From Mucor racemosus (lineage: Eukaryota; Mucoromycota; Mucoromycetes; Mucorales; Mucoraceae), in contig JAPEHQ010000014.1 in NCBI GenBank assembly GCA_027405735.1, positions 1,302,001 through 1,366,000 of the forward strand: a DNA stretch of 64,000 bases, read 5' to 3'. The notes below the pieces were generated by a model. That model was given only the letters and a program-made list of their open reading frames with translations, did not search any database and was not told the DNA's origin. How positions within the stretch are numbered: position 1 is the first letter of the stretch; each line of letters begins with the position of its first letter. Made by a program: the position numbers and the translations under genes. Shown piece by piece: positions 1 through 13,079 of the stretch.

Positions 1-2082
1 TAGCGGTTTCGGCTCGGTAAGCCATTTCACGAGGAGGATCGTACATGGGATGAAACACTTCACTAGCTTCATCGGTTACTAGTAATCTTAAATTATGCGA
101 GGATTTGATCTGTGCTGTACCCATCATAATGGTAAATGATTCTACTAATTGAGGAGTTTGTTGTTGATGATATTGCTGCTGTTGACGACGAGCACGGCCT
201 CTTAATAATCCTTGCTTGATTTCATTTTCATCATTTTCAATACCAAAATTCTCCATAGCTTTACCTAACCAACCTCCTAATTTACGAACTGAACTCAAGT
301 TTGTATTTTCCATGGCTTGTTTTTGTTGTTGCAAGAACGAAATGGGATTCCAAGATTTACCGCCAGCATTGTTATTGTTGTTAGTGTTGAGTGCATTAAC
401 ATTAGCATTGTTGTTTTGATTTGGAACATTTAAATTAGGGCTACTATGTGCCCTTGCACTCCCCGAACTCATAATGTTCAAAAATGTAGGTGTTCTTTGA
501 GTCAATGAAAGTCTACGACTATTTGCGTTTTCAGAACTTTGACGAGAATGCACTGAAGAACTGCTAGTTTGGGGTGCTGGTGCAGTAGCCTCTGTTACAA
601 AAGTAGGACGAGGTACTTGACTTAATGAATGTGATCTACGATAAGGTGTACTCGAACTTGCAGGTGGTCTTACCATAGTTTGAAACTGCTGTTGTTGAAT
701 CAACTGTTGTTGTTGAAACTTTTGCTCGGCTAAATAGGCATCTACCTTTTCTGGATTTTCTAATAATAAACCGATAGCGGCTTCCATGTTTTGATTGCTT
801 AATACAAGTGCTGTCTCTGCTTGTTCTTTTTGAAATCCCATTTCTTGAATGTTTTTGACTGATTCTGCTGTTGCAGCTGACAAGGCATCGTCATTTGAAG
901 AAGAAGAGAATGATGCAGTACGTACTAAAGTGGCAAGTTCATTGGGTGAGTGTTGTTGTTGCTGTAAGTTGGGAGATGTGATTGATCCAAGACTACTTGC
1001 TAATGAACCAGCTCTACGACGTGCTATGATGGGATTGGTATTATTGCTTTTGGTATCACTATGCGTACTTTTACTACTTCCTGCTGCTATAGTTTCTGAT
1101 TCCCCTCCTCCGTTACTGGTACCGTTCGTATCCCATTGTCGAACTCGGCCTGCAGCTGCCGCTACCATCTCTTTACCATCTAGTTTCTTCTCTGCTGCTG
1201 CTGTTGCTGCTACTGCCACTACTCCTAATGCGTTGTCCTCTGATTTTAAATGCTGTCCGTCTGACAAGGAAGCCAATCTTGATTGATATTCTCTATAGAG
1301 TTCAATAACGAATTCTCTGTATTCTTGACGTTGTGTTTGTTGTGTTTGAAGGATATCTGATTGCCATGTAGCTTGAAATACTTCCATTTCTTCTACTTGA
1401 CGAGTGAATATAGTCGTCATATCATTGCTGTTGTTTTGGGTATTGCTAGTTGGTGATCCTGTAACTGATGCTGATGAGGAAGATGCTGATTCGATCTCTT
1501 GAGCTTGTCTAATTTCGTATGATTGCATTAAATGTTTTGATCTCTTTTTCTACATAAAAGTTTTTACCTAGCTTGAATTGCTACTAATTCATGATCACTG
1601 GCTGTTTGAAGTTCCTGAATAGCAATAGCATAACTCTGTTCTAATTCCAACAAGGTATCAAATATAGCAGAAATAGGGCAATGAACTAAAGTGTGATAAG
1701 CTCGAGGAAATATATCCTATATAATTTTAGCTGATGAACACTATACAAGTGCACGCAATAGATATAAACTTACCTCTTCAGGTTTATTATTATATTGAAG
1801 AGTGTTTGATTGATATGAATCCATAAACAAATGGCGTAATTCCTTTTTCTGGACAGTTTTATGTTCATGTTCAAACAAAACTTTGTTTTTACATGTTTCT
1901 GCCATTGCTGACATAATGGAAGAATACAGGGATACGGTTAAATAAGGGGGTAGCGCGTGGATTTGAACAAGATGATAAACAAGATCTTTGATATTTTGAC
2001 CTTGAACTATATCTACATCTATGGATTTATCATTTAAACAAGGTAGCGTAACTGAAGCATGAAATGATGTTATTGCTTGCAT
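1..2082 (-). CDS. UBA-domain protein, 3' part beyond the left edge
   Basis: Minus-strand gene starting at the ATG at 2080-2082. Exon 1 is 1774-2082 (103 codons, GTAAGT donor). Exon 2 starts at 1716 after an ATATAG acceptor. The last exon runs from about 1549 to position 1 without a stop, so the gene continues outside. Around 740-850 the reading has MGFQKEQAETALVLSN followed by an IGLLLENPEKV-like stretch, a clear UBA fold (three short helices, MGF loop) that suggests ubiquitin binding. The rest is low-complexity: runs of Q, A, S and N, with one conserved-looking block near position 1-130. The exon 2/3 junction is uncertain: the obvious donor at 1566 would leave an 18-nt intron, and a donor near 1585 gives a 35-nt intron in frame. 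The N-terminal 150 residues look globular but I do not recognise the family. Confidence 0.7.
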
Positions 2083-2489
2083 TTCATTTAGTAATTTGAA
2101 AAGGAAAAGGAAAAAATTAGATTGCTTTTGTTTCTAAACTAGAAAATAAGAAAATAGCTTGTATATGGCGGGGCAATGCTGCTTCTCCTCCTCAAAGGAT
2201 GGTGTTTGAAAGAAACCATTTGGATATTGTAATTAAATCATGTGACTCTTACAACAACCTCTTGATATCACTGCGAAATTCAATATTATCATCGAAAAAG
2301 AGGTGAAAAAAAGAGCTTTTCTTAACTAAAAACCTCTCAAAAAATTATACCATGCACTAAATATGATGTAGAATTATCTTTTATTAAATTCTTTGGTATT
2401 AATCTACTAAATTGTACCGAATAAAAAAAAACTAAGAGTATAATAATTACTATATTAGTCAAGTGTAACAATACTATTAATTTGTATTT
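2083..2489. other. intergenic, AT-rich
   Basis: Upstream region of the UBA gene up to the broken element. I see no gene, only A/T-rich tracts. Confidence 0.5.
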
Positions 2490-5400
2490 ACCAGATTCAA
2501 TTGTTCGGTAAAGCAGCATCGCTGCTGTCCCTATCTCCGTTTCTTGTACAGAAAGCAGTGGCCTTAGAAAAAATTCCAGTATTAGATTGACTTGTGTACG
2601 AGTTGAACACTGGTAATGGCTCATTGAAGAGCATGTGTGAGAGGCCAGAAACGGCGGACATTTTGTCTCTTGATTGTACAGCTCTATGGTTCTTGACAGA
2701 GACACATCGAGGATTCAGACATAAAAATGCTCCATTGACGACTTTACTGGTTGCTCTACCTTCGATTATGACACCTTTGAAGGGGTGAGTTATGGGGCTA
2801 AAGCAATAAATGCAAGTTTGCAAGGTCTTGTGTTCATTTGTAAATTTGACAAATGAAGAAGCGGTATGTGATTTTTGAGCTTCCACTTTCCTCCGTATCT
2901 TAAATGTCCTTTCAATGTTGAACAGATACAGGCCCCTCTATTCCCAATGAACATAATCAGAGAGTCTTGTCCCAAAGTACCAGAAAAGAATGATCTTTCT
3001 TTCGAACAGATGTGAGGACGAAAACGTTTGTCGACGCTTTCCGTTTTTCTATTTAATTTCACCATCTTTTTTTCGAATGATTGAAGGATCTTAATGTTTG
3101 GTGTCTTATTTGCGACTAATTAAACTAGATTGCATATCATTTACTGGTTCGTCAAGAACACACTCGATTCAGCTAATTTGTCTTCGAGAATTTGGGCTTG
3201 TTTGCCTCGCTCAATTTTTCATTTGTCCTTCTCGACTACACGTCTTTTATAATTGCCCGAACCAAAATCAACGTCTGCAGCATACATATTATATGAAGAT
3301 GGAAGAGGTTCAATATCATCATCCGGCAAATCATTAGCTGCAGTAAGTGGAGAGTATCTGTTGTGAAAATTCAGGTGGTATTTGTATTTTTTCATGCCCA
3401 TAGCAACTGTTTCTGTCATGACTTTCAGTCCATTATCTGTACCAGAAAAGTTGAATTTAGCGAGGGTCTCTTCATTGTGAATTGGTTGTTCAATATCATC
3501 AGGCTTTGGAACCTCTTTACCGCGGTACTGAATAGCTTTTCTGATATGGAATTGATCAGACCTCAAAGAAGAAAATTGCTGTTTAAAGGTTTGTATTTTA
3601 CAGAAAGCAGTATATCTATCAGATTTGAGCTCTTGAATATCATTGTAGACACTGTGATCCTTCTTCCACTGTTTTTTTTCAAAACTTTGATTCTTGAAGA
3701 AAAAGTATTTTGTTTAAATTTTCTGCTCTCCACCTTGAGTTTAACTGGTACCTCTTTGATTTGTTCACCCAAGTCTGTGATATCGGTTTTTAATAATGCA
3801 TCTGATCTCAACTGTAATTCTTGAATGGCATCCCAAGGAAGATCCTTTGAGCGGCTCTCATTGCTATGAAATTTTTCAGTGGGCTTTACAGTAATAGCTT
3901 TAGTTCCAAGAATACGAACAGATTTGAGGCCAGGCAAAAATTGTTAAATTGTGCGCGAATTCTAGACCTTTTAAACGACAGGCCTTATAAATCGCTTTCA
4001 TGTCAAACAATGAATTAAGCGTTGCATCTTTATATGTTCGAACTTCTTGTGTTGAATCGATAGTATAACCTTCAAAGTCAAATATCGTTATTCGATCACT
4101 TTGGTAGAATAATGCGTAAAGAGATACTGTATCCATTCTTAAACCGTGCAACAATCCATGGCTGGATGCTGGGCATAAATATATCACAAATTTGTTATAC
4201 CAGTGCAACGAAATACATCATTTGCCAATAATACAAGTGGTAATTGGAAAGCAATTCGGCGATAATTGGCTTTGCTTGGTACATATTGAAATAAAATATT
4301 TGATAACAAAACACAAACACGAATTTTGTTAGGAGTCATATCGAGTATCTCTTCTTTGAAATCATCTTCAGTAACTGTTTGGTCATTACGCTTAAATTAC
4401 AAGTTTTTCATAACAGCTTTCAAAGAAAATAATCGCCGTTTAGTTAAATCTTGGTTACCCGTTTCAGTTTCTTTAGTAACTTCGTTTGATAATACTTCTT
4501 CAATAGGAACAGCAACATCAGAGCCTAAATTTGGTTTTCCTTTACGTTTTGGGCGCTTGAAACTTTGGTGCATGTTATTTATTTGTTCTCTGGTTGATCA
4601 TCATTAGATTTCTTCAGACATGAATTTAGTTTGTGCTTTTCAGATCGAATAGCGTTATGAAATAAGTTCCGAGAAGTTTCAGCATTGCTTCGTGGTTCTT
4701 GATTCAATTTGCTTTCAATAAATTCTTAGTATTCTCTTGCACAGTTTGGGGCAAAGTGTACCTTGAGAAGGACTTTAATAGGTTTGTTTAATGCTTTGTT
4801 GGTAATTCTGTTGTTTGCCCACATATTCTTAAAATTGATTTTGTAAAGATTTAAGGCTGTTAACATGAGCTCACGGACAGGTACTGCAATGTTTTCAACA
4901 ATTAAAGAGGCTAAAGCGTGGTTTCTTTGAGCCAATACATTGAATACAGGATGAATTGCTGCTGCGGGTCTTTGATCACCATAAATTGAAGTGTATAAGG
5001 ATTGTATGTGCTGTTCTCCGAAAAGCAAACCAAAATCTTTACAGAAAGATTCCGAACGAAATATGTTTGCAGAAAGAGAAGGTGCAGAGTACTAGATGTC
5101 GGATTGCATTTGGAAACCAGAAGGAAAGACCTTGTTTAGTTGAAATCCTTGACGTTTGTTGAACTCAACTTCATTATTTTGGTCGATAGCAAATTCTGAT
5201 GATTTTATTGATAAAATCAAAATAAAAACAACAAGCTGGAAATTCATGATAAAGTCTGACGTTTGATATAATGCATCATTTACTTTTCTCAAAAAAGTAC
5301 CTGATATCTTGATTCAAATCTTTTCTTACAATATTATTGAATGATACATTGCAAGTACGATATTCTGTATCTTCAGAAGGGATATCCACTGACATTTGTG

Positions 5401-6080
5401 AGACTTCAGTGGGTGTCTCAGAGACAGAGGAAACTTCAGAGACAACTTCCATTCTGGAAAGCTCGCAACGTAAAGTTGACATTATTTCATCATGTGTTTC
5501 AGCCACTTCTGCTGAGGAACCCTATCCTTATATTGATGCTTCTATAGTAGCTGTGGCACTAGACGAAGGCAATGCCAAGTTAGAAACAATACCATCAAAT
5601 TGCTCTTGTACATAACCACTCCAGTATTGAACATTTCTTTTCGTACCATGATGTTCAAGATAGGTTATCAGTTAACTCTGATTACAATTGCAGATCTTTT
5701 CAGCTTCGCTAAGGATACTGGGAGGAGGTCTTCTGGCTTCTAACATCTTCTTTTTTAAATTAATCAATTTCTTGTTTTTACCAATAACAGATCTAACTTT
5801 TTTGTTAATATAATTGCGTATTGATTGATTAAAGCTATTCATCAATCTCTGGCTTGAAACATTTGATTTCATGGTCTTTTGATAACTGGGACCACAGTTG
5901 ATGATAACGGCTCCGTGGCTCGTTTCTTTCTTTTATCACCGGAAGTACTCCATTGTGGGGGATGACTCGTTTGTGTGCCATCATAAGCATCTTTCTATTC
6001 TTTTTTTCTGAACATTTTGCTGAAACGATGAAATGAACATGAAAAATGTCAGCTTTCGAGTCTTTAAAGAGTGAATTCTT
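2490..6080 (-). pseudogene. decayed mobile-element protein, Fanzor/TnpB-like C-terminus
   Basis: A series of minus-strand open stretches in changing frames (about 6080-5835, 5872-5672, 5506-5276, 5028-4726, 4607-3900, 3937-3563, 3566-3219, 3065-2790, 2886-2497). Together they read as one long protein broken by stops and frameshifts. Near the end, after IGNRG and GHLRYGGKWK (about 2885-2965), the frame shifts and continues with FTNEHKTLQTCIYCF, a second Cys pair LCLNPRC, then AVQSRDKMSAVSGL (about 2640-2815). The order CxxC, CxxxxC, then a D in an NRDxNAxxNI-like motif is that of the TnpB/Fanzor zinc ribbon plus RuvC-III. Upstream parts include DFEGYTIDSTQEV and LFDMKAIYKACR, which I cannot place in a family. 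No terminal repeats were found. Alternative: an unrelated zinc-ribbon protein of a fungal transposon. Some frame changes could be introns. Confidence 0.5.
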
Positions 6081-6083
6081 CAA

Positions 6084-7680
6084 CTACTTAGCTGTAATAA
6101 AAGTTAATTGTATCTTTTTAATGAATGTTAAACTTTATAAATGTAACTATAGTAAGAGACAGAAGAAGAAAACAAAAAAGACAAAGAAAAAGATCAGAAT
6201 CATTTAAGAGTATGTGCTATGTTAAATCCTGGACGAGATGTTAAAATATATCATTTCCATATTCAATCGAAATGTTGAAATACATCATATATATATTATA
6301 TATATATACCAAAATAGCGTGCTTCATAAAGCTACTTTTAAACTTATAAGAGGAATAAAGAAAATATGTACGGTACCGAATATTGGTAATTAAGCATTGT
6401 ATACAGTTTACAAGACAAAGAACGTAACATCAAGTCATTTTGTATGTATATTCAATTGGTAGTAAATAAAATGAAATGTATATTATGCCTAACATTGAAC
6501 AACATATAGTGCAATACAATTTAAAAAATGATCCTTTCATTCTCATAATATAGCCAGTATTGGTATAGCACCTCGACATACAATCTATCTTTTATGAAAT
6601 CGCCCGAAGCAATTTTTCAAAAAAGACAATATCGGGTGTTAAATCGGAAGATAAATATTGGGTCGGCGATAATATTTTAATGCAGTAGCATTGATTTGAA
6701 ATATGATGGAATTTGGTCATAAAAATAAGAATGGAAACTAACTAAAAAACGGAACAAAAATAAAGTATAAATGATTATATAAAAAAAGAAGGCTGACCGA
6801 CCAACGAACAAAAAGAAACTAAACAAATAAATGATTAAATTTAATATACACGTGTGTAGTACATTTTATTTGACCTAGATTTTCATGAAATAATGATAAA
6901 CAACATTTTATCATTAATGCAATAAATATTTTTTGAGAAATGGAAATACATAAACATTACACAAATGGACATTTCATCAAAATTGGTTGCGCACAGCATA
7001 CACTGAGAACTAAATAAACTCCTTGATTTATTTATTTATATAAATAAAAAAAAAATCTAGGCAAAATAAAAAAAATTGAAACTGAATTTTTTTAAATTTG
7101 ATGATTTGATATGGAAAACGGAATAATTTCTGGGTAAATATGTAATGTGGTGTATATTTATTTGTGATGCGCCATGTTTGATGGGGTTTCTGAAAAAAGA
7201 GGGAGTTTATAAAAGGGAATAAACCAAAAAGAGCACAAAAGCCAAGGGAGAAGGGGGGGGAGATGTGTGACAAAAAGGAACTGAGGGAATTTTTTTATAA
7301 ATGTTGTCAAAAGAAGGATGGATGATAATGAAAATAAAAAAGGGAGAAATGTTGGGGGGTGGGTTACATGAAAAAAATAATGGAAGGGGATCCAAGAAAA
7401 AAGTGAGGGAGGTCAATTTTTTTGTTTTACATGTATCACGATGGTTTCTTTTGGGACAAATTTTTTATTTAGGGGCCGGTCAAAACGGAAGAAATCTTTT
7501 TAGTTGTTTGCGAACCTTCTTTTAGATGTCTGATGGAATTATCCGACATTTTGTAATCAATATAAATATAAATCAAGATTTTCAATCTTAGTTTCTTCTC
7601 TTTTCTTTTTTTTTTTTCCTTTACATATATAAATAACCAACACAAAAAAAAAAAAAAATAATACATACAAATCAACAAAA
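6084..7680. other. intergenic, AT-rich, with AT microsatellite
   Basis: No gene seen. There is an AT dinucleotide tract near 6284-6307 and an octamer G run near 7253-7260. A pyrimidine-rich stretch at 7590-7620 followed by an A run at 7643-7657 lies directly upstream of the cyclin ATG and probably belongs to its promoter/leader. Confidence 0.5.
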
Positions 7681-8552
7681 ATGACAACATCATATTCCAT
7701 TTTATCAATTACGAATCCATCACAATTAGCAGACTTTTGTGCAGTGATTGTGCCTTGTATCTGGGCTGGATCTTTCAAAAGAGCATTATTAAGTCCGAAA
7801 CGTCATGCTGCTTTCAAAATCTACGTCCAGAAAATATTGAAAGCAACACAAATATCATGTACATGTATGATTTTGGCACTCCATTATATTCAACGATTAA
7901 GAACAGCTTATCCAGCGATCAGAGCGTCTATTGGTTCTGAAGTGAGATTATTTACAACAGCACTTGTTTTAGCTAACAAATACTTGGATGACAATACATT
8001 TACGAATAAGGTAATTTTGAATAATTCATGGTTTGAGACACAATTTACTAATTTAATTTTTTTTTCTAGACATGGTCTGAAGTATCTAGTATTCCTGTAA
8101 ATGAATTAAATATTATGGAAATGGAATTCTTATCAGCATTAAATTATAATATCCATATTCCTCATACACAATTCTTTACATGGACATCAACTTGTCAACA
8201 ATGGTGGACAAATAGTACATTAATGATGCCAATGTCACCAGCAACACCACCACTACCACCACCAACAGTGGTTCAAATGATGCAGCCATTAAAACGCACA
8301 CATGAATATATAGATGAATATACAACACAAAATACAAAGAAACGATATATGGTTGATCAAGTACCAGCTCCAACCCAAGTTTATAACTATAATTATCCTA
8401 CACCACCACCCAATGTTTGTAAACCTATTTTGAGCTGGTCCTCATCTGTTTCTGCATTATCATCAGCCGCCAATATAAATACATATTATAATAGCACCAC
8501 CAACATGAATGCATTCCACCATCATCACCATCAATATCATTCATATCAATAG
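7681..8552 (+). CDS. cyclin, PCL/PHO80-like
   Basis: Two exons, 7681-8010 and 8070-8552, joined in phase 0 across a 59-nt intron (GTAATT donor, TTTTTTTCTAG acceptor), give 270 aa. Residues about 30-150 look like a cyclin box: a helix-rich segment, LVLANKYLDD, then TWSEVSSIPVNELNIMEMEF, the pattern of fungal PHO80/PCL-type cyclins, in which a bulky L-x-x-x-E-x-x-F helix follows the intron. Such cyclins bind a Pho85/CDK5-type kinase. The C-terminus (from about residue 175) is proline-, Thr- and Asn-rich and ends with a His run (HHHHH), so it is probably disordered. The start is the first ATG after a pyrimidine-rich leader. The exact subfamily cannot be decided by eye. Confidence 0.8.
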
Positions 8553-10161
8553 ATTTTTTGTTACACATCCCCCCCCCTTTATTTTATTTTTTGTTTTATA
8601 TATGTATAAATGACAAAACATAACGTACATGTATATAATAATAATACAACATCTTTTTTTACATATATAAATATTACTGTACATATATAAATAAAATAAA
8701 AATTCCTTCTTTCTGTATACACAAAAAAAAAAAGTCAGGTACACAAACAAATTATACTAGTTTTTTGATCGACATTAAAGCCCAAATGATGGTTCTAGTC
8801 TTGTTATAACTATTATAATAATTGTCTCACGTGGGAGTAATTTTATACCGATTGGGTGGTTAAACAAAAGACATAGAAAATGTGGTCAAATGTGTGTTGC
8901 AATGTAAGAGTAATTTTTTTTTTTTTTTTTTTTGAATGTACTCCCTTGGGATATTCAAAACCAGTTTTTTTTATTGGTTTCATCATTTTTCCAACTTCCA
9001 CGTGCGATATTGAAATCTTAATCATAAAAAAGAATATCAAGGCGCCTCGTCTCTTCTCGACTATTCTGTCCCGTTGTTGAGGTATAAATCACTCTATTTT
9101 TATGGGTCCACACATATAAATAAAGTTGATTTCGTACATGTCATTGACTCAATAATAAATTACAGATCAGATGAAACTATAAAAAAGCACCTAAGAATAC
9201 AAATATAAATAAAAAAATTTCTTTTTAGTATAGTGATACATTTAATTTCATTGTTCCACTAAAAATAAAGGTAGAAGCAAGCCAAAAAGAATCCAAAATT
9301 ATGGCCCGCGGTAGGTCTAAAAACTCTATTTGTGAAACCGGATGATGCCTAGTAATCATTCTTGTTGGAATCTCATACATTTCCTTCTCTCACGATGACG
9401 AATAACAACTAGAAGAGGAAGAAGAAAAGAGCGGGAATTCTATATTCTTATATTAGTTCCCTACAAAGATTTATTAGTTTACGCCAAGATTGTTTGAAAT
9501 TGCAATATAATATCAAACGTTAAATCATCTGATATAAATACAATTATTTGTACGCAGTCTATGTGATAATCAAAAGAGAAAGCCGGGGGGGGGGGTATTG
9601 TAAAAATAATAATAATAATAATAATTAATCAGCTGCTGCTGCTGTTGCTGCTGCCTTACCTTGCGCTTGCTTTAAGGTTGAGATGGTAAAATTTCATGGG
9701 TAGTTTTACTATAATACCAGTGAATATTCAGCCCATATCAACCTGGAACAAATCATCTTGTTGTACGTTGTTGTTTTGAATCTCAATCAAAAAATAGTTA
9801 AATTGGGGGTCCAAGTTGATGTAATGTAATGTCATGTAACTCTTTCCCTTCTGTAAGCATGTAGTGTTACCATCGTGATTATTTATTTAGTATTTTTGAC
9901 AAAAAAAAAATTGTATCAAATCGAAATAATAATTTCCAGATGCGACCATGATTAAAATATTATATACACGCCACATAAATGTGTGCTTGTGTTTGTGTGC
10001 GTGTTTGTATGTGTATGTGTGTATGTTCGTGTGTCTCCTTTTTTTTACAATATGGGAGGAGCGCCCCAATTTTGGGTTTAATGCAAGGGGAAAAAGAAAG
10101 AGGAGTTTAATCAAATATCTTTTTTATCTTTTCTTCTTTAATATGACTAAATTTAAACAAT
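8553..10161. other. intergenic between cyclin and PDX1
   Basis: No supported gene. It contains a C run (about 8569-8577), a T run (8915-8933), a G run (9586-9595), an AAT microsatellite (about 9604-9626) next to an interrupted GCT microsatellite (9631-9654), and a GT-rich stretch (about 9980-10030). The cyclin and PDX1 genes converge here, so their 3' ends and terminators should lie in this interval. Confidence 0.5.
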
Positions 10162-11799
10162 TTATAAAACTAATTCACTGGGATTTCTAACATAAAATTC
10201 AACTCTATCAAGGAAAGCATTTGCCTTTTGATCATTCAAAATTTTTCCTGGTTTTCCTCCATCTAACTTGATTTCAATAGCATGTGTTTGCTTTGGTTGT
10301 TGAGTGAAATCTAATTTGGCATTTTTTGTTGAAAGTTGAATACGACGAGATTCTTGTTTCTTGGTTGAAGCACCGCCAAGGTAGTCGATCAAATCAAGCA
10401 TTTCATGGTCTGATGAACGCTTCTTTTGTTGTGATACAATGCGTTGATAACCGCCAACTTGCATGACATAAGGCTTAGAATTTTGGTATGAATCTGTAAT
10501 AAAATCATAAGTAGGTTCAGCTAAATTGAAAACCCTATATTTTTGTTTTTTTTGCCTGTTAGTAATGTTGTAATGTGCATAATTTCTTTTTTCTTTCTTT
10601 CTTTCTTACTTGAATTGTCCACCTGTATATTTCTCGGAAAAGGATAAAGGAGAAGATTTATAAACAATGGGATTCTTAACACCAACAGAACTAAGCTTGT
10701 TGGCTGTAATATCTTGCAAAGCACGTTCAGCTGCCTTTGCGATGAAATCATTAACACTAACATGAGTTCCATGTTGTTCGTTCATTGATTGGCGTAAATT
10801 AAAGAGATCGTCAACTACAATTTGTTTGCTGATGAATGTAGGGAGGGGAGGAGCAACTTCCTTTTTATCTTGCTTCTTCTCAGTCTATATATATAATATT
10901 AATATATATCAACTTATTTCATTTATACTAATCTTACCTTGGCAAACACAATTTGATCTCTAGGAGGTGCAATGCTAAGTGTAGCCTTGGGTGCGGGCTT
11001 GGGTTTGATAAGACCAAGATGGCCGAGAACATCACCCTTCAAAATACGACCACCATTACCAGATGCCTTGATGCTATCAACATCCTTAATACCATACTTT
11101 AATACCAAACTCAAAACAGCAGGAGACAATGGCTTCTTGAGCTTACTAGTATCAATATCGTGATGAGAAATGGGTGATACGGCAGGTGTAGGAGTAGTAG
11201 TGGCAGCAGGCTTTTCTTCTATATTACATATAATCAGATCAAACCGAATAAATTGACATTCAAACATTTGTTTTTACCTTCAGCAGAAGAAGCAGGAGTT
11301 GGGGTAGAGGAAGATTCTGCTTCAGCGGGGATTTCAACATTAGAGATATCATCACCCTCTTCAGCAATAAGGGCAATCAAACTATTGACAGATCCTTTTC
11401 CGCCATCTTGAAGCTATCTTATTCGATCAATAATGACTCCAAAACGAAAGAAAAAAAAAAGAAAAAAAGAAAGAGAAAAACTTACAACAATCTTGGCTAA
11501 AATACCATCTTCAGCTGCTTCAACATCAATTTGAGCTTTATCAGTCTCAAGTTCCAAAAGAACATCACCAGCAGCGAAAGAATCACCTTCCTTCTTCATC
11601 CACTTGTGAATAGTACCTTCTGTCATAGTAGGACTCATAGCAGGTAAATTGAAACGAGTAATGGCTGAACTAACAGCAGATGTGTGAAATCCTATATTTT
11701 TGTTTAGTAAATTGTTGAGTCTACATTTCCTACTATAAAAATCGTACCAGCTGTTGCTTTGTTGCTGACAGTTGTTAATCTACTTGCGAAACGATGCAT
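10162..11799 (-). CDS. PDX1: pyruvate dehydrogenase protein X component (E3-binding protein)
   Basis: Six exons (11799-11748, 11691-11486, 11413-11278, 11218-10938, 10884-10610, 10534-10162), all with GT-AG introns and matching phases, give 440 aa. The N-terminus (MHRFASRL... FHTSA) looks like a mitochondrial presequence. A lipoyl domain follows ([36 protein letters not shown]), with the lipoyl-lysine in ETDKA. After a Pro/Ala/Thr linker comes the peripheral subunit-binding domain ([32 protein letters not shown]), which docks dihydrolipoamide dehydrogenase. A remnant of the E2 core follows ([13 protein letters not shown]), but the catalytic HxxxDG motif is missing and the tail is unlike an acyltransferase. 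That identifies protein X rather than E2: a structural mitochondrial-matrix subunit anchoring E3 to the pyruvate dehydrogenase complex. Confidence 0.93.
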
Positions 11800-13079
11800 G
11801 ATGTTTTATCTATTCCACACAAAAGAAACGAAAAAAAAAAGAGTAAACAGTTACAAACACGGGAATAGAAGCGAAAATTACGGGATAATGTTATTTTTTG
11901 ATAATACTATGGCCCCGGATTTAATCGTGACGATTAATCTAACAAAACAGTACGGAGAAATGCCCTTATAATTTTACTATTTAAGTAATTGGTTCAATCT
12001 CGTTCCTACAATAGTTCAATTTGATGATGACATGTAAAGGGTCAAGATATGAAACCTTTACTATCTAAACTCTGCACTGCTTCCATCAAATATGAATACT
12101 TTCTTGTCAACAAATTGCATCAAATCTACCTCACATTTACACACATTTCGCTTGATTCTGTATAGAGTTTGTCCTTATTAGTCCCTATCCTTCCCGAAAT
12201 TGTAGAATCAGTGGCTTATTTAAGGTAACATCCTGCTATTAAAATTGCGGTATCTATTGATCTTTGGGATGTCCAAATTCACAATATATAACCATTGGTT
12301 GGGTATGCTATATCTCTACCTGATGCTGTGCACAATCGCTCTTTAATACAAAAAGTTCTTTGGATTTCACACGTACATTAAATTTAAAGAATATTTTCTT
12401 GTTGGAAAATTAAGGTATCCTACCAAATAAATCATCAAATTAATAGTTCACAGTTTTACTTTGATATTATAATTTATATTTGCAAAAGATTAAAGGATTT
12501 CGCGCTCACGCTCTTGATTTAATGTAAAATCTAATTTCTGAAGGAAAATGAATTTTAATTTTCGCTTGCCATCATTGTTGGAATAATGAAGCTGAAGAGA
12601 TATATATATATGTTGGCAATAAGTAGTGTTATTTTTCAAATTTAAAGATCATTAAGTCATGGTAGAGGTAGAAGAAAATACTCTCACATTATTTTGACGC
12701 AAAATTAATGTCCTTCTAAATTATGCCGTTGTTCTAATTGAACACACCTATTTAAAAATTGCAGAGCCCATTCGTTTCAGTAAATAATATAATCAAAACA
12801 ATGTCTCTTATATACAAAGAGACTGATCAAACATGCATAACAAAAAAATTGGAAGGGTATACATCAAAAATAGGCCTGTATCAGGCAGTGACATACCTTT
12901 TCAAAATTAGCAAGATTTTGTGTACCTGAAATTAGGAATGTTGTCGTTGTCGAGCCGGGCTTGTAATTGTAAATTTGGCTGTCCAAACCCGGTTCGACAC
13001 CAATGCTACTTGAAATTAATGCTATGTGTTTTGAGAGTTGTCATATATATTTACTACGAAGTGAAAAACGTATATGAAT
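11800..13079. other. PDX1 upstream region and transition into repeats
   Basis: No gene seen. An imperfect hairpin (TGTCGAGCCGGG pairing with CCCGGTTCGACA) lies at about 12938-13001, close to the first copy of the 1.2-kb repeat. The repeat-dense block starts at roughly 12.9 kb. Confidence 0.4.

Noticed and set aside
849..1286. 145-codon plus-strand frame opposite the UBA gene
   Set aside because: Antisense shadow of low-complexity Ala/Gln/Ser coding sequence on the minus strand.
9627..9700. Short minus-strand Ala-rich reading ending in the GCT microsatellite
   Set aside because: Only about 22 codons before a stop and no convincing upstream exon; explained by the microsatellite.
12938..13003. 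tRNA-like B-box word GGTTCGACACC and hairpin
   Set aside because: No A box or cloverleaf can be folded; it is better explained as a short inverted repeat at the edge of repeat debris.
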